Source: Lachnospiraceae bacterium
GTDB lineage: Bacteria > Bacillota > Clostridia > Lachnospirales > Lachnospiraceae
Length of the DNA: 64,000 nt
Direction of reading: 5' to 3'
NCBI GenBank assembly: GCA_017520425.1
Contig: JAFXFO010000031.1
Coordinates: 1-64,000, forward strand
Shown here: piece by piece, positions 36,602 through 46,635 of the stretch
Layout of the letters: the number at the start of each line of letters is the position of its first letter
Numbering within the stretch: position 1 is the first letter of the stretch
Position numbers and translations under genes: made by a program
The notes under the pieces: generated by a model
Database searches by the model: none
The model's input: only the letters and a program-made list of their open reading frames with translations
Told to the model about the DNA's origin: nothing

Positions 36602-37648
36602 TTACATTTTATCATTGGTTATGAGCATGGCATCTCCAAAACTGAAGAAACGATATCGTTCTTCAACCGCTTCTTTGTATGCATCTAATACATATTCTCT
36701 ACCTGCAAGTGCTGAAACCAGCATCACTAAAGTAGATTCCGGCAAATGGAAATTGGTAATCAGGCAATCCAATATCTTAAACCGGTATCCGGGATAAATA
36801 AAAATCTCTGTATTGTCACAACCGGCATGAATCACACCGTCCTCCGTGGATGCACTTTCCACGGTACGGCAGCTGGTGGTACCCACACAGAACACTCTTC
36901 CGCCGTTTTTCTTGGTTTCATTGATAATGTCTGCGGCTTCCTGCGTCACCTGATAATATTCAGAGTGCATATGATGGTCTAAGATATTCTCTTCTTTCAC
37001 CGGACGGAAAGTCCCAAGGCCGACATGCAAGGTCACATAGGCAATTTGAACACCCATTTCTTCAATTTTCTGAAGTAACTGTGGCGTAAAATGCAGTCCT
37101 GCCGTTGGTGCTGCTGCAGAACCGTCGTATTTGGCATATACGGTCTGGTAGCGGTTTTTGTCCTGCAATTTATGGGTAATATATGGCGGCAGGGGCATCT
37201 CGCCAAGCTTATCCAGCACTTCTTCAAAGATTCCTTCGTACTCGAAATGAATCAATCGGTTGCCTTCCTTCACCATCTCCATCACTTCTGCCTTCAGCAA
37301 GCCATCACCGAATACCAGACGGCTACCCGGGCGGCATTTCTTACCGGGCTTTACCAAAGTCTCCCAAACATCGCCCTCGTGACGCTTTAGCAAAAGCACC
37401 TCCACATGGGCACCGGTTCCTTCCCTTTCGCCCAACAGTCTGGCGGGAATCACCTTGGTGTTATTAAGTACCAGACAATCGCCGGGTTTCAAATAATCGG
37501 TTACATCCCTAAAAATCTTATGAGTCACTTTGCCGCTGTCCTTATCCAGTACTAAAAGCCTGGAGGAAGAACGGTCCGCCAACGGGTCCTGGGCAATCAG
37601 CTCCTCAGGTAAATCAAAATAAAAGTCTGATTTCTTTAACATAGTCAT
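36602..37648 (-). CDS. queA: S-adenosylmethionine:tRNA ribosyltransferase-isomerase QueA
   Basis: A full-length 348-residue QueA. It opens with [28 protein letters not shown] and carries [24 protein letters not shown] and [10 protein letters not shown], all family signatures. It transfers the ribosyl part of S-adenosylmethionine to preQ1 in tRNA, giving epoxyqueuosine. Its start is 14 bases after the stop of the aminopeptidase gene, so they are probably co-transcribed. tgt, its usual partner, is not in the window. Confidence 0.96.
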   Translation of the reverse strand: MTMLKKSDFYFDLPEELIAQDPLADRSSSRLLVLDKDSGKVTHKIFRDVTDYLKPGDCLVLNNTKVIPARLLGEREGTGAHVEVLLLKRHEGDVWETLVKPGKKCRPGSRLVFGDGLLKAEVMEMVKEGNRLIHFEYEGIFEEVLDKLGEMPLPPYITHKLQDKNRYQTVYAKYDGSAAAPTAGLHFTPQLLQKIEEMGVQIAYVTLHVGLGTFRPVKEENILDHHMHSEYYQVTQEAADIINETKKNGGRVFCVGTTSCRTVESASTEDGVIHAGCDNTEIFIYPGYRFKILDCLITNFHLPESTLVMLVSALAGREYVLDAYKEAVEERYRFFSFGDAMLITNDKM

Positions 37649-37661
37649 TTGTTTCTTTTCC

Positions 37662-39086
37662 TTATGCTTCTTCTAAAAAGGCCTTATATCCTCTGTATGT
37701 TTCATAAACATCCGCTTTGCTGGTGGCTTCCCAAGGGGCATGCATATTCAGTACTGCCACACCGCTGTCAATCACGTTCATGCCGTAAAGCGCCAGTATA
37801 TATGCAATGGTTCCGCCACCGCCCACATCCACCTTGCCAAGCTCTGCAGTCTGGAAATTAATCTTTTTCTTCTCGAAAATATTCCGGATATGGGCAATAT
37901 ACTCCGCATTGGCATCATTGGAGCCGGACTTACCTCTGGCACCGGTGAACTTGTTAAATACCATACCACCACCAAGATATGCTGCATTCTTTTTCTCAAA
38001 ATAAGAGCCATAGGAAGGATCAAAGCCTGCACTGACATCGGACGAAAGCATGTTGGAACGGCTCAGTGCCCGTCTGAGATTCAATTCACTGTATTCACCC
38101 AGCAGGTTCATCACCTCCGCCACAGAGTTCTCAAAGAATCTGGACTGCATGCCGGTTGCGCCTACGGAACCGATTTCCTCCTTGTCCACTAAGATACAGC
38201 AAACGGTCTTCTCACACTTCTTTACATCCAGCATGGCCTGCAATGAGGTGTATGCACAGACTCTGTCATCCTGACCGTAAGCCAGTATCATACTTCTGTC
38301 AAAACCTGCTTCTCTTGCCTTTCCTGCAGGCACCACTTCTAACTCTGCCGAAAGGAAATCTTCCTCTTCAAAATCATAGGTTTCCTTCAATATATCCAGT
38401 ACGCCGGCCTTTACGGCTTCCTTTACTTTTTCCTTTTTGCCGTCGGCGTTTTTATCTTCTTCCTTGGACTTCTCGATAAGTAAGGGCTTATTACCTACGA
38501 TAATATCCAATGCTTCGCCTTCGATTACCTTGGCAGCCTTTTTCTCCATCTGTTCGCCTGCCAGATGAATCAGTAAATCCGAAATAAAGAATACCGGGTC
38601 ATCCTCTTCCTCACCGATATTTACTTCCACGGTAGTACCATCCTTCTTCACCACTACACCATGAATCGCCAGAGGCAATGTCACCCACTGGTATTTCTTC
38701 ACACCACCGTAATAATGGGTATCCAGATAGGCAAAGCCATTGTCCTCATACAAAGGATTCTGCTTAACATCCAGGCGGGGACTATCGATATGAGCCCCCA
38801 ATATATTCATACCCTCTGATAGGGGCTTCTTGCCGATTTTGTACATGGCAACGGACTTGTTCATACAAACACTGTAAACCTTATCGCCTTCTTTCAATAT
38901 CTCACCTTTACTTACCAAAGCTTCCAGCTCACGGTAACCGGCCGCTTCGATGGTATTCACAATCACATCGATGCATTCTCTTTCCGTCTTACCATTATCC
39001 AAAAAATTACGATATTCTTTATTAAGCTTTTCCAGCTCCTTCAACTGCTTCTTATCATACAATTCCCAGGTGTTTTTTCTCTCCAT
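37662..39086 (-). CDS. M18-family aminopeptidase
   Basis: A 474-residue M18 metallopeptidase. Metal-binding residues are seen in [29 protein letters not shown] and [15 protein letters not shown], and [31 protein letters not shown] is at the C-terminus. The family forms large tetrahedral or dodecameric cytoplasmic complexes that remove N-terminal residues, often acidic ones. It contains a moderately long Lys/Glu-rich insertion ([18 protein letters not shown]). It lies just downstream of a nested palindromic element that separates it from pheT. Confidence 0.92.
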   Translation of the reverse strand: MERKNTWELYDKKQLKELEKLNKEYRNFLDNGKTERECIDVIVNTIEAAGYRELEALVSKGEILKEGDKVYSVCMNKSVAMYKIGKKPLSEGMNILGAHIDSPRLDVKQNPLYEDNGFAYLDTHYYGGVKKYQWVTLPLAIHGVVVKKDGTTVEVNIGEEEDDPVFFISDLLIHLAGEQMEKKAAKVIEGEALDIIVGNKPLLIEKSKEEDKNADGKKEKVKEAVKAGVLDILKETYDFEEEDFLSAELEVVPAGKAREAGFDRSMILAYGQDDRVCAYTSLQAMLDVKKCEKTVCCILVDKEEIGSVGATGMQSRFFENSVAEVMNLLGEYSELNLRRALSRSNMLSSDVSAGFDPSYGSYFEKKNAAYLGGGMVFNKFTGARGKSGSNDANAEYIAHIRNIFEKKKINFQTAELGKVDVGGGGTIAYILALYGMNVIDSGVAVLNMHAPWEATSKADVYETYRGYKAFLEEA

Positions 39087-39106
39087 AGTTACCTACTAGT
39101 GTTTTG

Positions 39107-39343
39107 ATGTCGCAATTATATGATTGATAGGGTGTATCTTTATTGGACAATTGTAAATATAACATCCTACCGCAGGGCGCTCTCGCTTCTTGGAAAACGT
39201 AGCGCCACTAAGCTCGTGACGAAGCAAGCTTCGTCTTAAAACCTCGCTAAGGGGCGACGTTTTCCAAGACCTGCTTGCAGGAAATTATATTCCCAATTGT
39301 CCTTTAAATAATTTCATAATTTACAATCATTGAACTGCGACAT
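39107..39343. repeat. Nested palindromic (MITE-like) element, expanded form
   Basis: Outer imperfect inverted repeats of about 20 bases (ATGTCGCAATTATATGATTG at 39107 and its partner ending at 39343; 17 of 20 match) enclose a second pair (GGACAATTG/CAATTGTCC). Inside is a core with CATCCTACCGCAGGGCG on one side and CGTTTTCCAAGACCTGCTTG on the other. Inside that is another long hairpin with CTTGGAAAACGT/ACGTTTTCCAAG arms and the central GACGAAGC/GCTTCGTC. The core matches the element at 57170-57251. There is no open reading frame, so any movement would depend on an enzyme elsewhere. It fills most of the 338-base gap between aminopeptidase and pheT. Confidence 0.7.
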
Positions 39344-39355
39344 ATAAATATATAA

Positions 39356-39387
39356 GGGTATGATACCCAATTTAGAATATCATACCC
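39356..39387 (-). terminator. Probable terminator of pheST
   Basis: On the minus strand GGGTATGATA and TATCATACCC form a ten-pair stem followed by TTATATATTT. It lies 38 bases beyond the pheT stop and before the palindromic element. Confidence 0.65.
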
Positions 39388-39424
39388 CATTCTTATATGT
39401 TTTTCAATAAATTTGCATAACTAT

Positions 39425-41845
39425 TTAGCTACGAAGCTCAGCACCGAATTTCTTATTCATCTGCTTCAGAATCTTCTTTACGAAGCCGTCAACGCTTTCT
39501 GCGGTGAACGCTTCTTCCTTGGGAGTGAACAATACGGTGAATGCCATACTCTTCTTGTCCTCACCAATCTGTGCACCTTCGTAAATATCGAAAAGCTTGA
39601 TGCTGGTGATATATTTGCACGCTTCCTTCATGGTATCTTCGATTTCGCCGCAGGTAATTGCTTTGTCTACTACGATTGCAAGGTCACGCTGCTCCTCTGC
39701 AAACTTCGGCAACGGAGTGAACATAGCCTTCTTGCCGTAGTACTGTGACAGGCTTTCCAAATCGATTTCCATCAAATATACAGGGATACGCAGGTCGCAT
39801 TCGTCCGCAATATCATAAGCCAGTTTACCGAAGTAACCGATTTCCACACCTTCACAGCTGATGCTTGCAGTCTGGAAAGGATGCAGGAAGGTATTCTGTG
39901 TATTTGCATAGGTAAACTTCACATGAAGCACCTCGGCCACCTTTTCAGCCACTCCCTTCATAGTGAAGAAGGATTCCTGTGCACCAAACAAAGCTACGCA
40001 TAAGGTCTGACGCTCATCCGGATACTCTGTCAAAGGTAAATCCTTCGGGATAAACTTTTTAGCAACTTCAAACAATCTGCCTTCCAGATTGCCCTTCTTC
40101 TGGTTACGAACCACGGCATTAATCATAGATGCAGCCAAAGTGGTTCTCATCAGGGACAATTCTTCGCTGATCGGATTCATGATACGGATTGCATGACGTT
40201 CAGGAGCATCAGCAGGCAATTTCAACAAATCCAAATCGGAAGGTGAGAAGAAGGAATAATGGATACACTCATGTGCTCCTACGTTGCAAAGTGCCTTCTT
40301 TAAGCGCATTTCGGTCTTCTGCTGAGTATTTTCTCCACCCATGGTTACCTGTGCACTTGCAAGGAAGGTAGGTACAATATGCTCATAGCCATACATACGA
40401 ATCACTTCTTCTGCCACATCCTGATAGGTTTCCATATCTTCACGATATGCAGGAATCTGCAAGGTTAATGTATCCCCTTCCAACTTGGGTTGGAAGCTCA
40501 AATTGGTCATAATACGTACAATATCTTCATTGGGAACGGTGATACCCAGGACTGCATTTACCTTTGCGATACTTACGGAAAGCTCCTTAGGCTCCACGCT
40601 GTTACCCGCATTTACATCCACATGCATCTTGGATACTTTACCGCAGTTCAGCTCCTCGATTAGGTGCAGCGCTCTCTTCATAGCCATCACGGTTGCGTAC
40701 TCATCCACACCCTTTGCATATCTTGCACTGGAGTCGGAAGACTTACCTACGCTTCTGGAGGTACGACGTATATTGTCACGTGCAAATTTAGCAGACTCGA
40801 ACAATACGGTATTGGTGGTTTCCTTGATTTCAGAGTTTAAGCCACCCATGACACCGGCCAAAGCAACCGGCTTCACACCGTCACAAATCAGCATATTTTC
40901 GGTAGTCAAAGTCAATTCTGTCTCATCCAAGGTGACGATTTTCTCGCCATCCTTTGCACGTCTTACATTGATAGCATCGCCCTCTAAGGTGGTGTAATCA
41001 AATGCATGCATGGGCTGACCCAGTTCCTTTAAAATATAATTGGTAATATCTACTACATTGGAGATGGCACCGATACCAACCAGCGCCAAACGACGCTTCA
41101 TCCATGCAGGAGATTCTTCAATCTTTACATCAGTCACATAATGAGCACTGTATCTGGGGCAAAGCTCAGGACAATCCACGGTCACCTTGAAGTTTTCAAT
41201 GGTAACATCGCTCTCGGTATAGCTTAAATCAGGAGCTTTGAACTCTTTTTCCAGTACTGCGGCAATTTCTCTTGCAATACCTACAATACTCTGACAATCC
41301 GGACGGTTTGCAGTAATAGCAATATCAAAAATCCAGTCATCCAGTCCCAAAATAGGCTTTACATCCGCACCTACGGGAGCATCTTCAGGAAGTACCAGAA
41401 GTCCGTTGTAGCCTGCACCGGGATACATATCTTCGCTGACACCCAGCTCCACACCGCTACACAGCATACCATGGGACTCATAACCACGTAATTTTCCCTT
41501 ACCGATGGTCATTACACCTTCTACAGTCTTATGATCCTTAGCGGTAGCATATACGGTTGCACCTACCAATGCTGCCGGGAATTTGCCGCCTGCACATACA
41601 TTATCTGCTCCACAGCAAATCTGGAAGATACCATGCTCACCACAGTCTACCTTACATACATGCAAATGGGTATCCGGAATAGGCTCACATTCCAACACAT
41701 AACCAACAACAACTTTGTTGATATCCTTGCCCACTTCGTACAATTCTTCTACTTCAAAACCACAGGAGAAGAGCTTTTCCTCCAGCTCCTGAGGTGTAAT
41801 ATCAATATCTACATAATCCTTTAACCAACTTAATGGTGCTATCAT
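39425..41845 (-). CDS. pheT: Phenylalanine-tRNA ligase beta subunit
   Basis: An 806-residue PheT with the normal domain order: N-terminal MIAPLSWLKDYVDIDITPQELEEKL, tRNA-binding (EMAP-like) domain (about 40-150), B3/B4 editing region, B5 domain, class-II synthetase-like core, and a C-terminal FDX-ACB anticodon domain (PKFAEEQRDLAIVVDKAITCGEIE to the end). With PheS it forms an alpha2-beta2 enzyme charging tRNA-Phe. It starts 20 bases after pheS and is co-transcribed under the T-box leader. Confidence 0.97.
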   Translation of the reverse strand: MIAPLSWLKDYVDIDITPQELEEKLFSCGFEVEELYEVGKDINKVVVGYVLECEPIPDTHLHVCKVDCGEHGIFQICCGADNVCAGGKFPAALVGATVYATAKDHKTVEGVMTIGKGKLRGYESHGMLCSGVELGVSEDMYPGAGYNGLLVLPEDAPVGADVKPILGLDDWIFDIAITANRPDCQSIVGIAREIAAVLEKEFKAPDLSYTESDVTIENFKVTVDCPELCPRYSAHYVTDVKIEESPAWMKRRLALVGIGAISNVVDITNYILKELGQPMHAFDYTTLEGDAINVRRAKDGEKIVTLDETELTLTTENMLICDGVKPVALAGVMGGLNSEIKETTNTVLFESAKFARDNIRRTSRSVGKSSDSSARYAKGVDEYATVMAMKRALHLIEELNCGKVSKMHVDVNAGNSVEPKELSVSIAKVNAVLGITVPNEDIVRIMTNLSFQPKLEGDTLTLQIPAYREDMETYQDVAEEVIRMYGYEHIVPTFLASAQVTMGGENTQQKTEMRLKKALCNVGAHECIHYSFFSPSDLDLLKLPADAPERHAIRIMNPISEELSLMRTTLAASMINAVVRNQKKGNLEGRLFEVAKKFIPKDLPLTEYPDERQTLCVALFGAQESFFTMKGVAEKVAEVLHVKFTYANTQNTFLHPFQTASISCEGVEIGYFGKLAYDIADECDLRIPVYLMEIDLESLSQYYGKKAMFTPLPKFAEEQRDLAIVVDKAITCGEIEDTMKEACKYITSIKLFDIYEGAQIGEDKKSMAFTVLFTPKEEAFTAESVDGFVKKILKQMNKKFGAELRS

Positions 41846-41865
41846 ATCTCTATACCAACCTTTCC

Positions 41866-42894
41866 TTATTTGTCGTTTAACTGGCCAAGTACCTTTACAT
41901 CGGACTCAAATAAGAGCTTAATGTTATTGATACCGTACTTTAACATTGCAGTACGTTCAATACCGATACCAAACGCCAAACCACTGTAAACATTGGAGTC
42001 GATACCACAATTCTCCAGCACCTTATTGTTTACAATACCTGCACCCAGAATCTCGATCCAACCGGTACCCTTACAAAGCTTACAGCCCTTGCCGCCGCAT
42101 TCGAAGCAGCTGCAATCCACTTCTACAGAAGGCTCTGTGAAAGGGAAGTAAGAAGGACGAAGACGGGTCTTAGTTCCTTCTCCGTAAATCTTCTTTACAA
42201 ATTCATCCAGCATACCCTGCAAGTCACATAAGGTGATATTCTTGTCCACTACCAAACCTTCCATCTGTGTAAACATAGGTGAATGGGTAGCGTCATCATC
42301 GGAACGGAACACCTTACCCGGAGACAGAATCTTAATAGGCGGCTGCTGCTTCTCCATTACATGAATCTGTCCTGCACTAGTCTGGGTTCTAAGCAAGAAC
42401 TCAGGGGACAAATAGAAGGTATCCTGCATATCTCTTGCGGGATGGTCCTCCGGTGTATTCAATGCAGTAAAGTTATAATAATCGGTTTCGATTTCGGTTC
42501 CTTCGAAGATTTCGAAGCCCATACCTGCGAAAATATCAATAATCTGATTGCGAACCAAGGTTATCGGATGCAGATTACCCTCAGCCACAGTCACTGCCGG
42601 CAGGGAAATATCAATCTTTTCTGCTTCATAACGTGCCTGAAGTTCTTTAGCCTTCATCTTCTCATCCAGACCGCCTAAGAATTCCAATGCCCATTCCTTT
42701 AATTCATTCACACCCTTACCATAAGCCGCACGCTCCTCTGGTGCAATGTTCTTCATTTCCTTCATCAACATACCGATTTTACCGGTCTTTCCATCCAAGA
42801 ATTTCTTCTTGAATTCGTACACTTCCTTAGAGGAATTCAGTTCTTCGGAGCCGGTAATAATCTCCTGCTTAATCAACTCTAAATTTGCGTTCAT
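41866..42894 (-). CDS. pheS: Phenylalanine-tRNA ligase alpha subunit
   Basis: About 342 residues starting at [20 protein letters not shown] lies at proper spacing and the longer open frame upstream has no ribosome site. It has an N-terminal coiled-coil arm, then the class II catalytic core with [22 protein letters not shown] (motif 2 region), a Cys cluster ([19 protein letters not shown]) and motif 3 in [19 protein letters not shown]. It joins Phe to tRNA-Phe. Controlled by the T-box leader at 43063-43322. Confidence 0.97.
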   Translation of the reverse strand: MNANLELIKQEIITGSEELNSSKEVYEFKKKFLDGKTGKIGMLMKEMKNIAPEERAAYGKGVNELKEWALEFLGGLDEKMKAKELQARYEAEKIDISLPAVTVAEGNLHPITLVRNQIIDIFAGMGFEIFEGTEIETDYYNFTALNTPEDHPARDMQDTFYLSPEFLLRTQTSAGQIHVMEKQQPPIKILSPGKVFRSDDDATHSPMFTQMEGLVVDKNITLCDLQGMLDEFVKKIYGEGTKTRLRPSYFPFTEPSVEVDCSCFECGGKGCKLCKGTGWIEILGAGIVNNKVLENCGIDSNVYSGLAFGIGIERTAMLKYGINNIKLLFESDVKVLGQLNDK

Positions 42895-42925
42895 AGTTTT
42901 CTTCCTTTCTTTAAATAAATCATTT

Positions 42926-43048
42926 GCCGTGCACACCTCGATTCCGCTTTGCTTCATCTCGGTCGCGGGCTTCGCCCTATATATGTATAAATATGTCTAT
43001 TTGTGAGCAAGCTCCCAATATCCACATTTATTTATACATATGCACGGC
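42926..43048. repeat. Inverted repeat between the T-box leader and pheS
   Basis: GCCGTGCA (42926-42933) and TGCACGGC (43041-43048) bracket a second AT-rich pair of arms, TATGTATAAATA and TATTTATACATA. On the right the two arms are contiguous (TTTATACATATGCACGGC), but on the left they are split by about 45 bases containing GCGGGCTTCGCCC. It may be a leftover of a palindromic element or an extra mRNA structure downstream of the T-box terminator. The 491 bases between pheS and the upstream lipoprotein gene hold this repeat, the T-box leader and its promoter, and no gene. Confidence 0.5.
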
Positions 43049-43062
43049 TTCATTTTTCGCGC

Positions 43063-43322
43063 AAAAAATCGCCCCATTGCATAGTGTATTCCTATGCAAG
43101 GGACGAATAAAATCCGCGGTACCACCCATTTTCCTAAGCAAATCGCTTAGACACTCAACATGCTTAACGCGCACAAACGGTTCGGACTACTTCTCCTTCA
43201 CCCAAACAGCTCCGGTGGGAAATTCAAGTTATCATTTGAACTTAAGGAAGCTTTCAGCCGGTGACTTCCTCTCTCTGATAGAAAATGATACTCTACTTTG
43301 CACCTTCATTGCCTTTCACATT
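43063..43322 (-). ncRNA. T-box leader controlling pheST
   Basis: Read on the minus strand, the conserved T-box sequence GGGTGGTACCGCGG (complement of 43113-43127) is present. After it comes a terminator: GTCCCTTGCATAG pairs with CTATGCAATGGGGC and is followed by a U-run (complement of 43063-43069). The upstream half holds the stem I landmarks AGAGAGAGGAAG and CCGGCTGAAAGCTTCC. Position directly before pheST predicts a phenylalanine (UUC) specifier; a UUC occurs in TTGAATTTCCC downstream of the apical loop and is a candidate. Uncharged tRNA-Phe would favour the antiterminator and allow transcription. Confidence 0.9.
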
Positions 43323-43328
43323 GTATGT

Positions 43329-43357
43329 ATGATACTTGATTTAAGAGAAAATGTCAA
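43329..43357 (-). promoter_or_regulatory. Promoter of the T-box-pheST operon
   Basis: On the minus strand TTGACA (43352-43357) and TATCAT (43329-43334) with 17-base spacing. Transcription would begin about seven bases before the first T-box stem. Confidence 0.72.
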
Positions 43358-43385
43358 GGGTAATCTCTCCTAACAGTATTTTTAT

Positions 43386-44924
43386 TTACATATAAAGCTC
43401 AGCCATGGCTTTGCCTAAAGCTTCCGTAAAAAATTTCATAATCTCATCAACAGACATTTCTTCACCAGACAAAACTTCATAAGGAACGCCTATTTCATCA
43501 TAATCTTCAAAATAATATTCAAAATATGTTTCTTCTGATAAAAGACCGAATTTATAAATGCTCTGACGCTCTCGATTGATATATGCACTTCCGTATGTAT
43601 CACTTCCGAGCATTATTTCTAACACATCATAGACCGTGCCGTTTATTTCTTCCGTGCCGATATAATCAATATAAGTAACATCCTCTACCATATCATTTAC
43701 CTGGCTCCAAAAGTCTATATTGAAAAGATCCTGCATCTGTTCCTCGGAATCCAAATATGCATATGCCCAACCAACAGATTCCATATTAGGTGAACCTATT
43801 ACAAGTATATAATCATCGAAATAAGCATCTATGACATAATCTCCCAAACCATATCTAATCCATGTTTCTCCATCTATAACAGTAACACCAAAATCAAAAG
43901 AAAATGCTTCCATGTTGATATTACCTTTTATGGCATAGGAATCCGGAAAGTCAACCGCTTTGTCAAAATAATCGACATAGTGTATTTCCCAAGGCTGTTC
44001 ACCCTCTTGCTCCGGTCCGTTTTCATCCTCCGTCTTGGTAATAATATATGTGTTTGTTAAAAATTCTATAAAAATTTTACTAAGCTCACTGCTATCCACC
44101 TTCTCACAGTTTTCCAACAAAGTGGTATTAACATGCTCGTATGTACTAATAATATCCGTATCCGTGAGATAATATAACACACAGCTAAGGATATCTCCAT
44201 CCTGTTCTATATCTATTTTTGATATTTCCTGTTTATCCCGATCAATGTAACAAACCACATTAAAATCGGTTTCGAAAATCGTATTTTCGGCTATGCCTTC
44301 CACCACATCATATAGGATTCCGCCTTCTGTCATTGCTTCTACATAATCGGTGTAAGTGATGTGATTCAGTTGATCCAGAAACAGTTCTGCCAAAAAGAAG
44401 TCTTTGAAATCCTCTGCATCCTCTTCTTCTATGGGTGCATAAACCTCATTCCACTCATTTTTCAAATAAGAGTTCAAATACAAGGCATCCTTTGTCATGT
44501 ATAATTCACAATACTCGTCCCCTATAAACAGGGCCATTCCTTTTACCATTTGATTATAGGCATATCTGATATTAAACTCTATGCCATTAAAATTCGTTTC
44601 TGCATTAACCGAAACATTTTCCTTTATTACCGGACCGTAATCCTCGAAGAAATCCTCATATTCCGTTTCCCAATTTATAGGTTTCGTCGTGGGTTCGGGA
44701 GTAGGTTCCGGAGTCGGTTCAGGAGTAGTTTCCGGTTCTTCTTTCCCTTCGGACTCCTCTTCCTCATCAGTCTCATCCGCCTCATCTTCTACAGAATTTT
44801 CTTTTCTAACCTTACGCTCCTTGTCGTCATCGCTATCCTTTTCGCCACAAGCTGTCAACCCTATCGCTAATAATACAGTCAGCAACAATAGATATATTAT
44901 CTTTTTACAACCATTCTTCCTCAT
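43386..44924 (-). CDS. Lipoprotein with two related extracellular domains (family copy 1)
   Basis: About 512 residues from the second ATG, which has AGGGG seven bases upstream. Lipobox Cys26 (AIGLTAC) follows a short signal peptide. Then come a highly acidic linker and TPEPTPEP repeats (about residues 64-78), and two similar domains, each starting near a W-E-x-x-Y-x-D/E-x-F pattern (NWETEYEDFFEDYG and PWEIHYVDYFDKAVD). Each has a YxDYV/YIDYI strand and a Y-D-V-V/L motif followed by an INRE/IDRD-type strand, as in lipid- or ligand-binding beta folds. Function unknown. It is the last of three tandem paralogues separated by terminator hairpins. Confidence 0.8.
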   Translation of the reverse strand: MRKNGCKKIIYLLLLTVLLAIGLTACGEKDSDDDKERKVRKENSVEDEADETDEEEESEGKEEPETTPEPTPEPTPEPTTKPINWETEYEDFFEDYGPVIKENVSVNAETNFNGIEFNIRYAYNQMVKGMALFIGDEYCELYMTKDALYLNSYLKNEWNEVYAPIEEEDAEDFKDFFLAELFLDQLNHITYTDYVEAMTEGGILYDVVEGIAENTIFETDFNVVCYIDRDKQEISKIDIEQDGDILSCVLYYLTDTDIISTYEHVNTTLLENCEKVDSSELSKIFIEFLTNTYIITKTEDENGPEQEGEQPWEIHYVDYFDKAVDFPDSYAIKGNINMEAFSFDFGVTVIDGETWIRYGLGDYVIDAYFDDYILVIGSPNMESVGWAYAYLDSEEQMQDLFNIDFWSQVNDMVEDVTYIDYIGTEEINGTVYDVLEIMLGSDTYGSAYINRERQSIYKFGLLSEETYFEYYFEDYDEIGVPYEVLSGEEMSVDEIMKFFTEALGKAMAELYM

Positions 44925-44939
44925 TTGCATACCCCTATT

Positions 44940-44977
44940 AAAATACTCCCTATGTATCTCTACATAAGGAGTATTTT
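44940..44977. terminator. Hairpin between lipoprotein paralogues 1 and 2
   Basis: AAATACTCCCTATGTA and TACATAAGGAGTATTT form a long stem with a four-base loop; A- and T-runs on the two sides let it act in either direction. It separates the stop at 44982 from the next start. Confidence 0.8.
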
Positions 44978-44981
44978 TATG

Positions 44982-46556
44982 TTATTCATAAACACTCAAT
45001 AAACACTCTTCCAATGCTTTTTCAAAATAATCAGCCAGGTCATCTGTGGTCATTTCCTCTGCTTCATCCTGGGTAATAGGTATCTTGTTTTCTTCCAATT
45101 TATCAAAGTAAATCACAATACCGGCTTCTTCAATGCTACAATCCATTTTATAGATCTTTTGGGTTGCTCTGTTGATATATACGATTCCTTGGGTATCATT
45201 TTCATATTTTATGTTAACTATATCGTATACTTCACCTTCTATCACCTCGGCGCCTTCATAACCCACATAATCTATATCATCGGTAGCTCCTTCCACATCC
45301 TCCCAGAAAATCATGGTAATCACATCAGAAGGCTCTTCACCGTCTTCCAAGAATGCATATGCCCAATCAACGGACAACCCATTATGAACACCAACCAAAA
45401 CAGTCTCATCATCATAATAAGCATCTACGATACTACCATTAAAATCATAACGTGCGAAGGTTATACCGTCAACAGTCTTAACATTCATAAGAATCGGAAT
45501 ATTAAGCATGTTTATAGTATATTCCAATGCATAATCCTCAGGGAATACGATAGGCTCATCAAAATAGTTTGTATAATACTGAGACCAGTTTTCTTCATCA
45601 TTTTCTACTTCAACTTTGTTATCCGTTGATTGATTTAATGAAACCTCATCCAAAAATTCGATATAGAGGTCCATAAATTCATCATATGATACTTCCTCGC
45701 CGACATCCTTATAATCTTCTATCTGGTATTTCACTTCATCATTCACATCGGCTTCGTCCATATATTCAAGCATTACGTTGAATACATCACCATTCTCAAA
45801 AATCAAATCAACACTTGCGATTTCACCGGTTTCACGATTGATATAGCACTCTACTTCGCACCATTCGCCGTTATCTTTCACTTTACCTGCTACTACATCG
45901 TAAGTAGCATCATACTCAACAATCTCTTCGATATATTCCACATACTGAATATTATTCAGAAACTCCAGCATCTGTCGTGACATAAACATGTATTCATATT
46001 CGTTGAAATCTTCCACTTCGTTAGAAGCATATATGGTATAATCGTCAAGTTCCGTTTCTATCACGGCATACAAACCTTGTTTATCACCATACATTTCTAT
46101 GTATAAACCATTTACATCAAGCATCATACCAATATAATTTTTGTTATATACATAACCTGCATCTATATCGATATTTTCAAAATCGCTTTCCGCTAAAATG
46201 ACTACATTTTCTTTTATGACAGGGCCATATTCTTTAAAGAAATTCTTATAAGCCTTCTCCCATACCAAAGGCTCCTCGGTGGGTTCAGGAGTGGGTTCAG
46301 GAGTGGGTTCCGGTGTGGGTTCAGGGGTAGGCTCGGGAGTTGTTTCCGGCTCTTTCAATTCCTCTTCATCCTCATCATCTTCCTTCTCATCCTCATCCTC
46401 GTCTTCATCGTCATCGTCTACTCTTTTTTCTTTTCTGGACTTGCGATCATCGTCATCATCCTTATCCGCATCACCACAGGCCGTCAATGATAACGAAAGC
46501 ATGAGCATCATTAATAGTACATATATTAATTTTTTAATACCAAACTTATTCTTCAT
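44982..46556 (-). CDS. Lipoprotein with two related extracellular domains (family copy 2)
   Basis: About 524 residues starting at MKNKFGIKKL, with AAGGAG seven bases upstream. Lipobox Cys27 (LSLTAC) is followed by an almost pure Asp/Glu stretch (about residues 30-70), then five TPEP units. The two domains match those of copy 1: VWEKAYKNFFKEYGPVIKEN against WETEYEDFFEDYGPVIKEN at the start of domain 1, and a second domain beginning NWSQYYTNYFDEPIVFP. The IYINRATQKIYKMD strand of domain 2 matches the AYINRERQSIYKFG strand of copy 1. A role in sensing or binding at the surface is only a guess. Confidence 0.8.
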   Translation of the reverse strand: MKNKFGIKKLIYVLLMMLMLSLSLTACGDADKDDDDDRKSRKEKRVDDDDEDEDEDEKEDDEDEEELKEPETTPEPTPEPTPEPTPEPTPEPTEEPLVWEKAYKNFFKEYGPVIKENVVILAESDFENIDIDAGYVYNKNYIGMMLDVNGLYIEMYGDKQGLYAVIETELDDYTIYASNEVEDFNEYEYMFMSRQMLEFLNNIQYVEYIEEIVEYDATYDVVAGKVKDNGEWCEVECYINRETGEIASVDLIFENGDVFNVMLEYMDEADVNDEVKYQIEDYKDVGEEVSYDEFMDLYIEFLDEVSLNQSTDNKVEVENDEENWSQYYTNYFDEPIVFPEDYALEYTINMLNIPILMNVKTVDGITFARYDFNGSIVDAYYDDETVLVGVHNGLSVDWAYAFLEDGEEPSDVITMIFWEDVEGATDDIDYVGYEGAEVIEGEVYDIVNIKYENDTQGIVYINRATQKIYKMDCSIEEAGIVIYFDKLEENKIPITQDEAEEMTTDDLADYFEKALEECLLSVYE

Positions 46557-46579
46557 TTGTGTTCTCCTTATCTTAAGTT

Positions 46580-46609
46580 TACCCCTTATGCATTTTAACA
46601 TAAGGGGTA
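46580..46609. terminator. Hairpin between lipoprotein paralogues 2 and 3
   Basis: TACCCCTTATG-CATTTTAA-CATAAGGGGTA is an eleven-pair stem just downstream of copy 3 and upstream of copy 2. It lacks a strong U-run, so it may be a weak terminator or an mRNA-processing hairpin. Confidence 0.55.
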
Positions 46610-46635
46610 ACTATTTGTGAAGGTATTTTATTTCT

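Noticed and set aside
39107-39343. Complete insertion sequence
   Set aside because: No transposase frame lies between the inverted repeats.
42895-42957. N-terminal extension of pheS
   Set aside because: No ribosome site, and normal PheS begins at the internal ATG with AAAGGAAG upstream.
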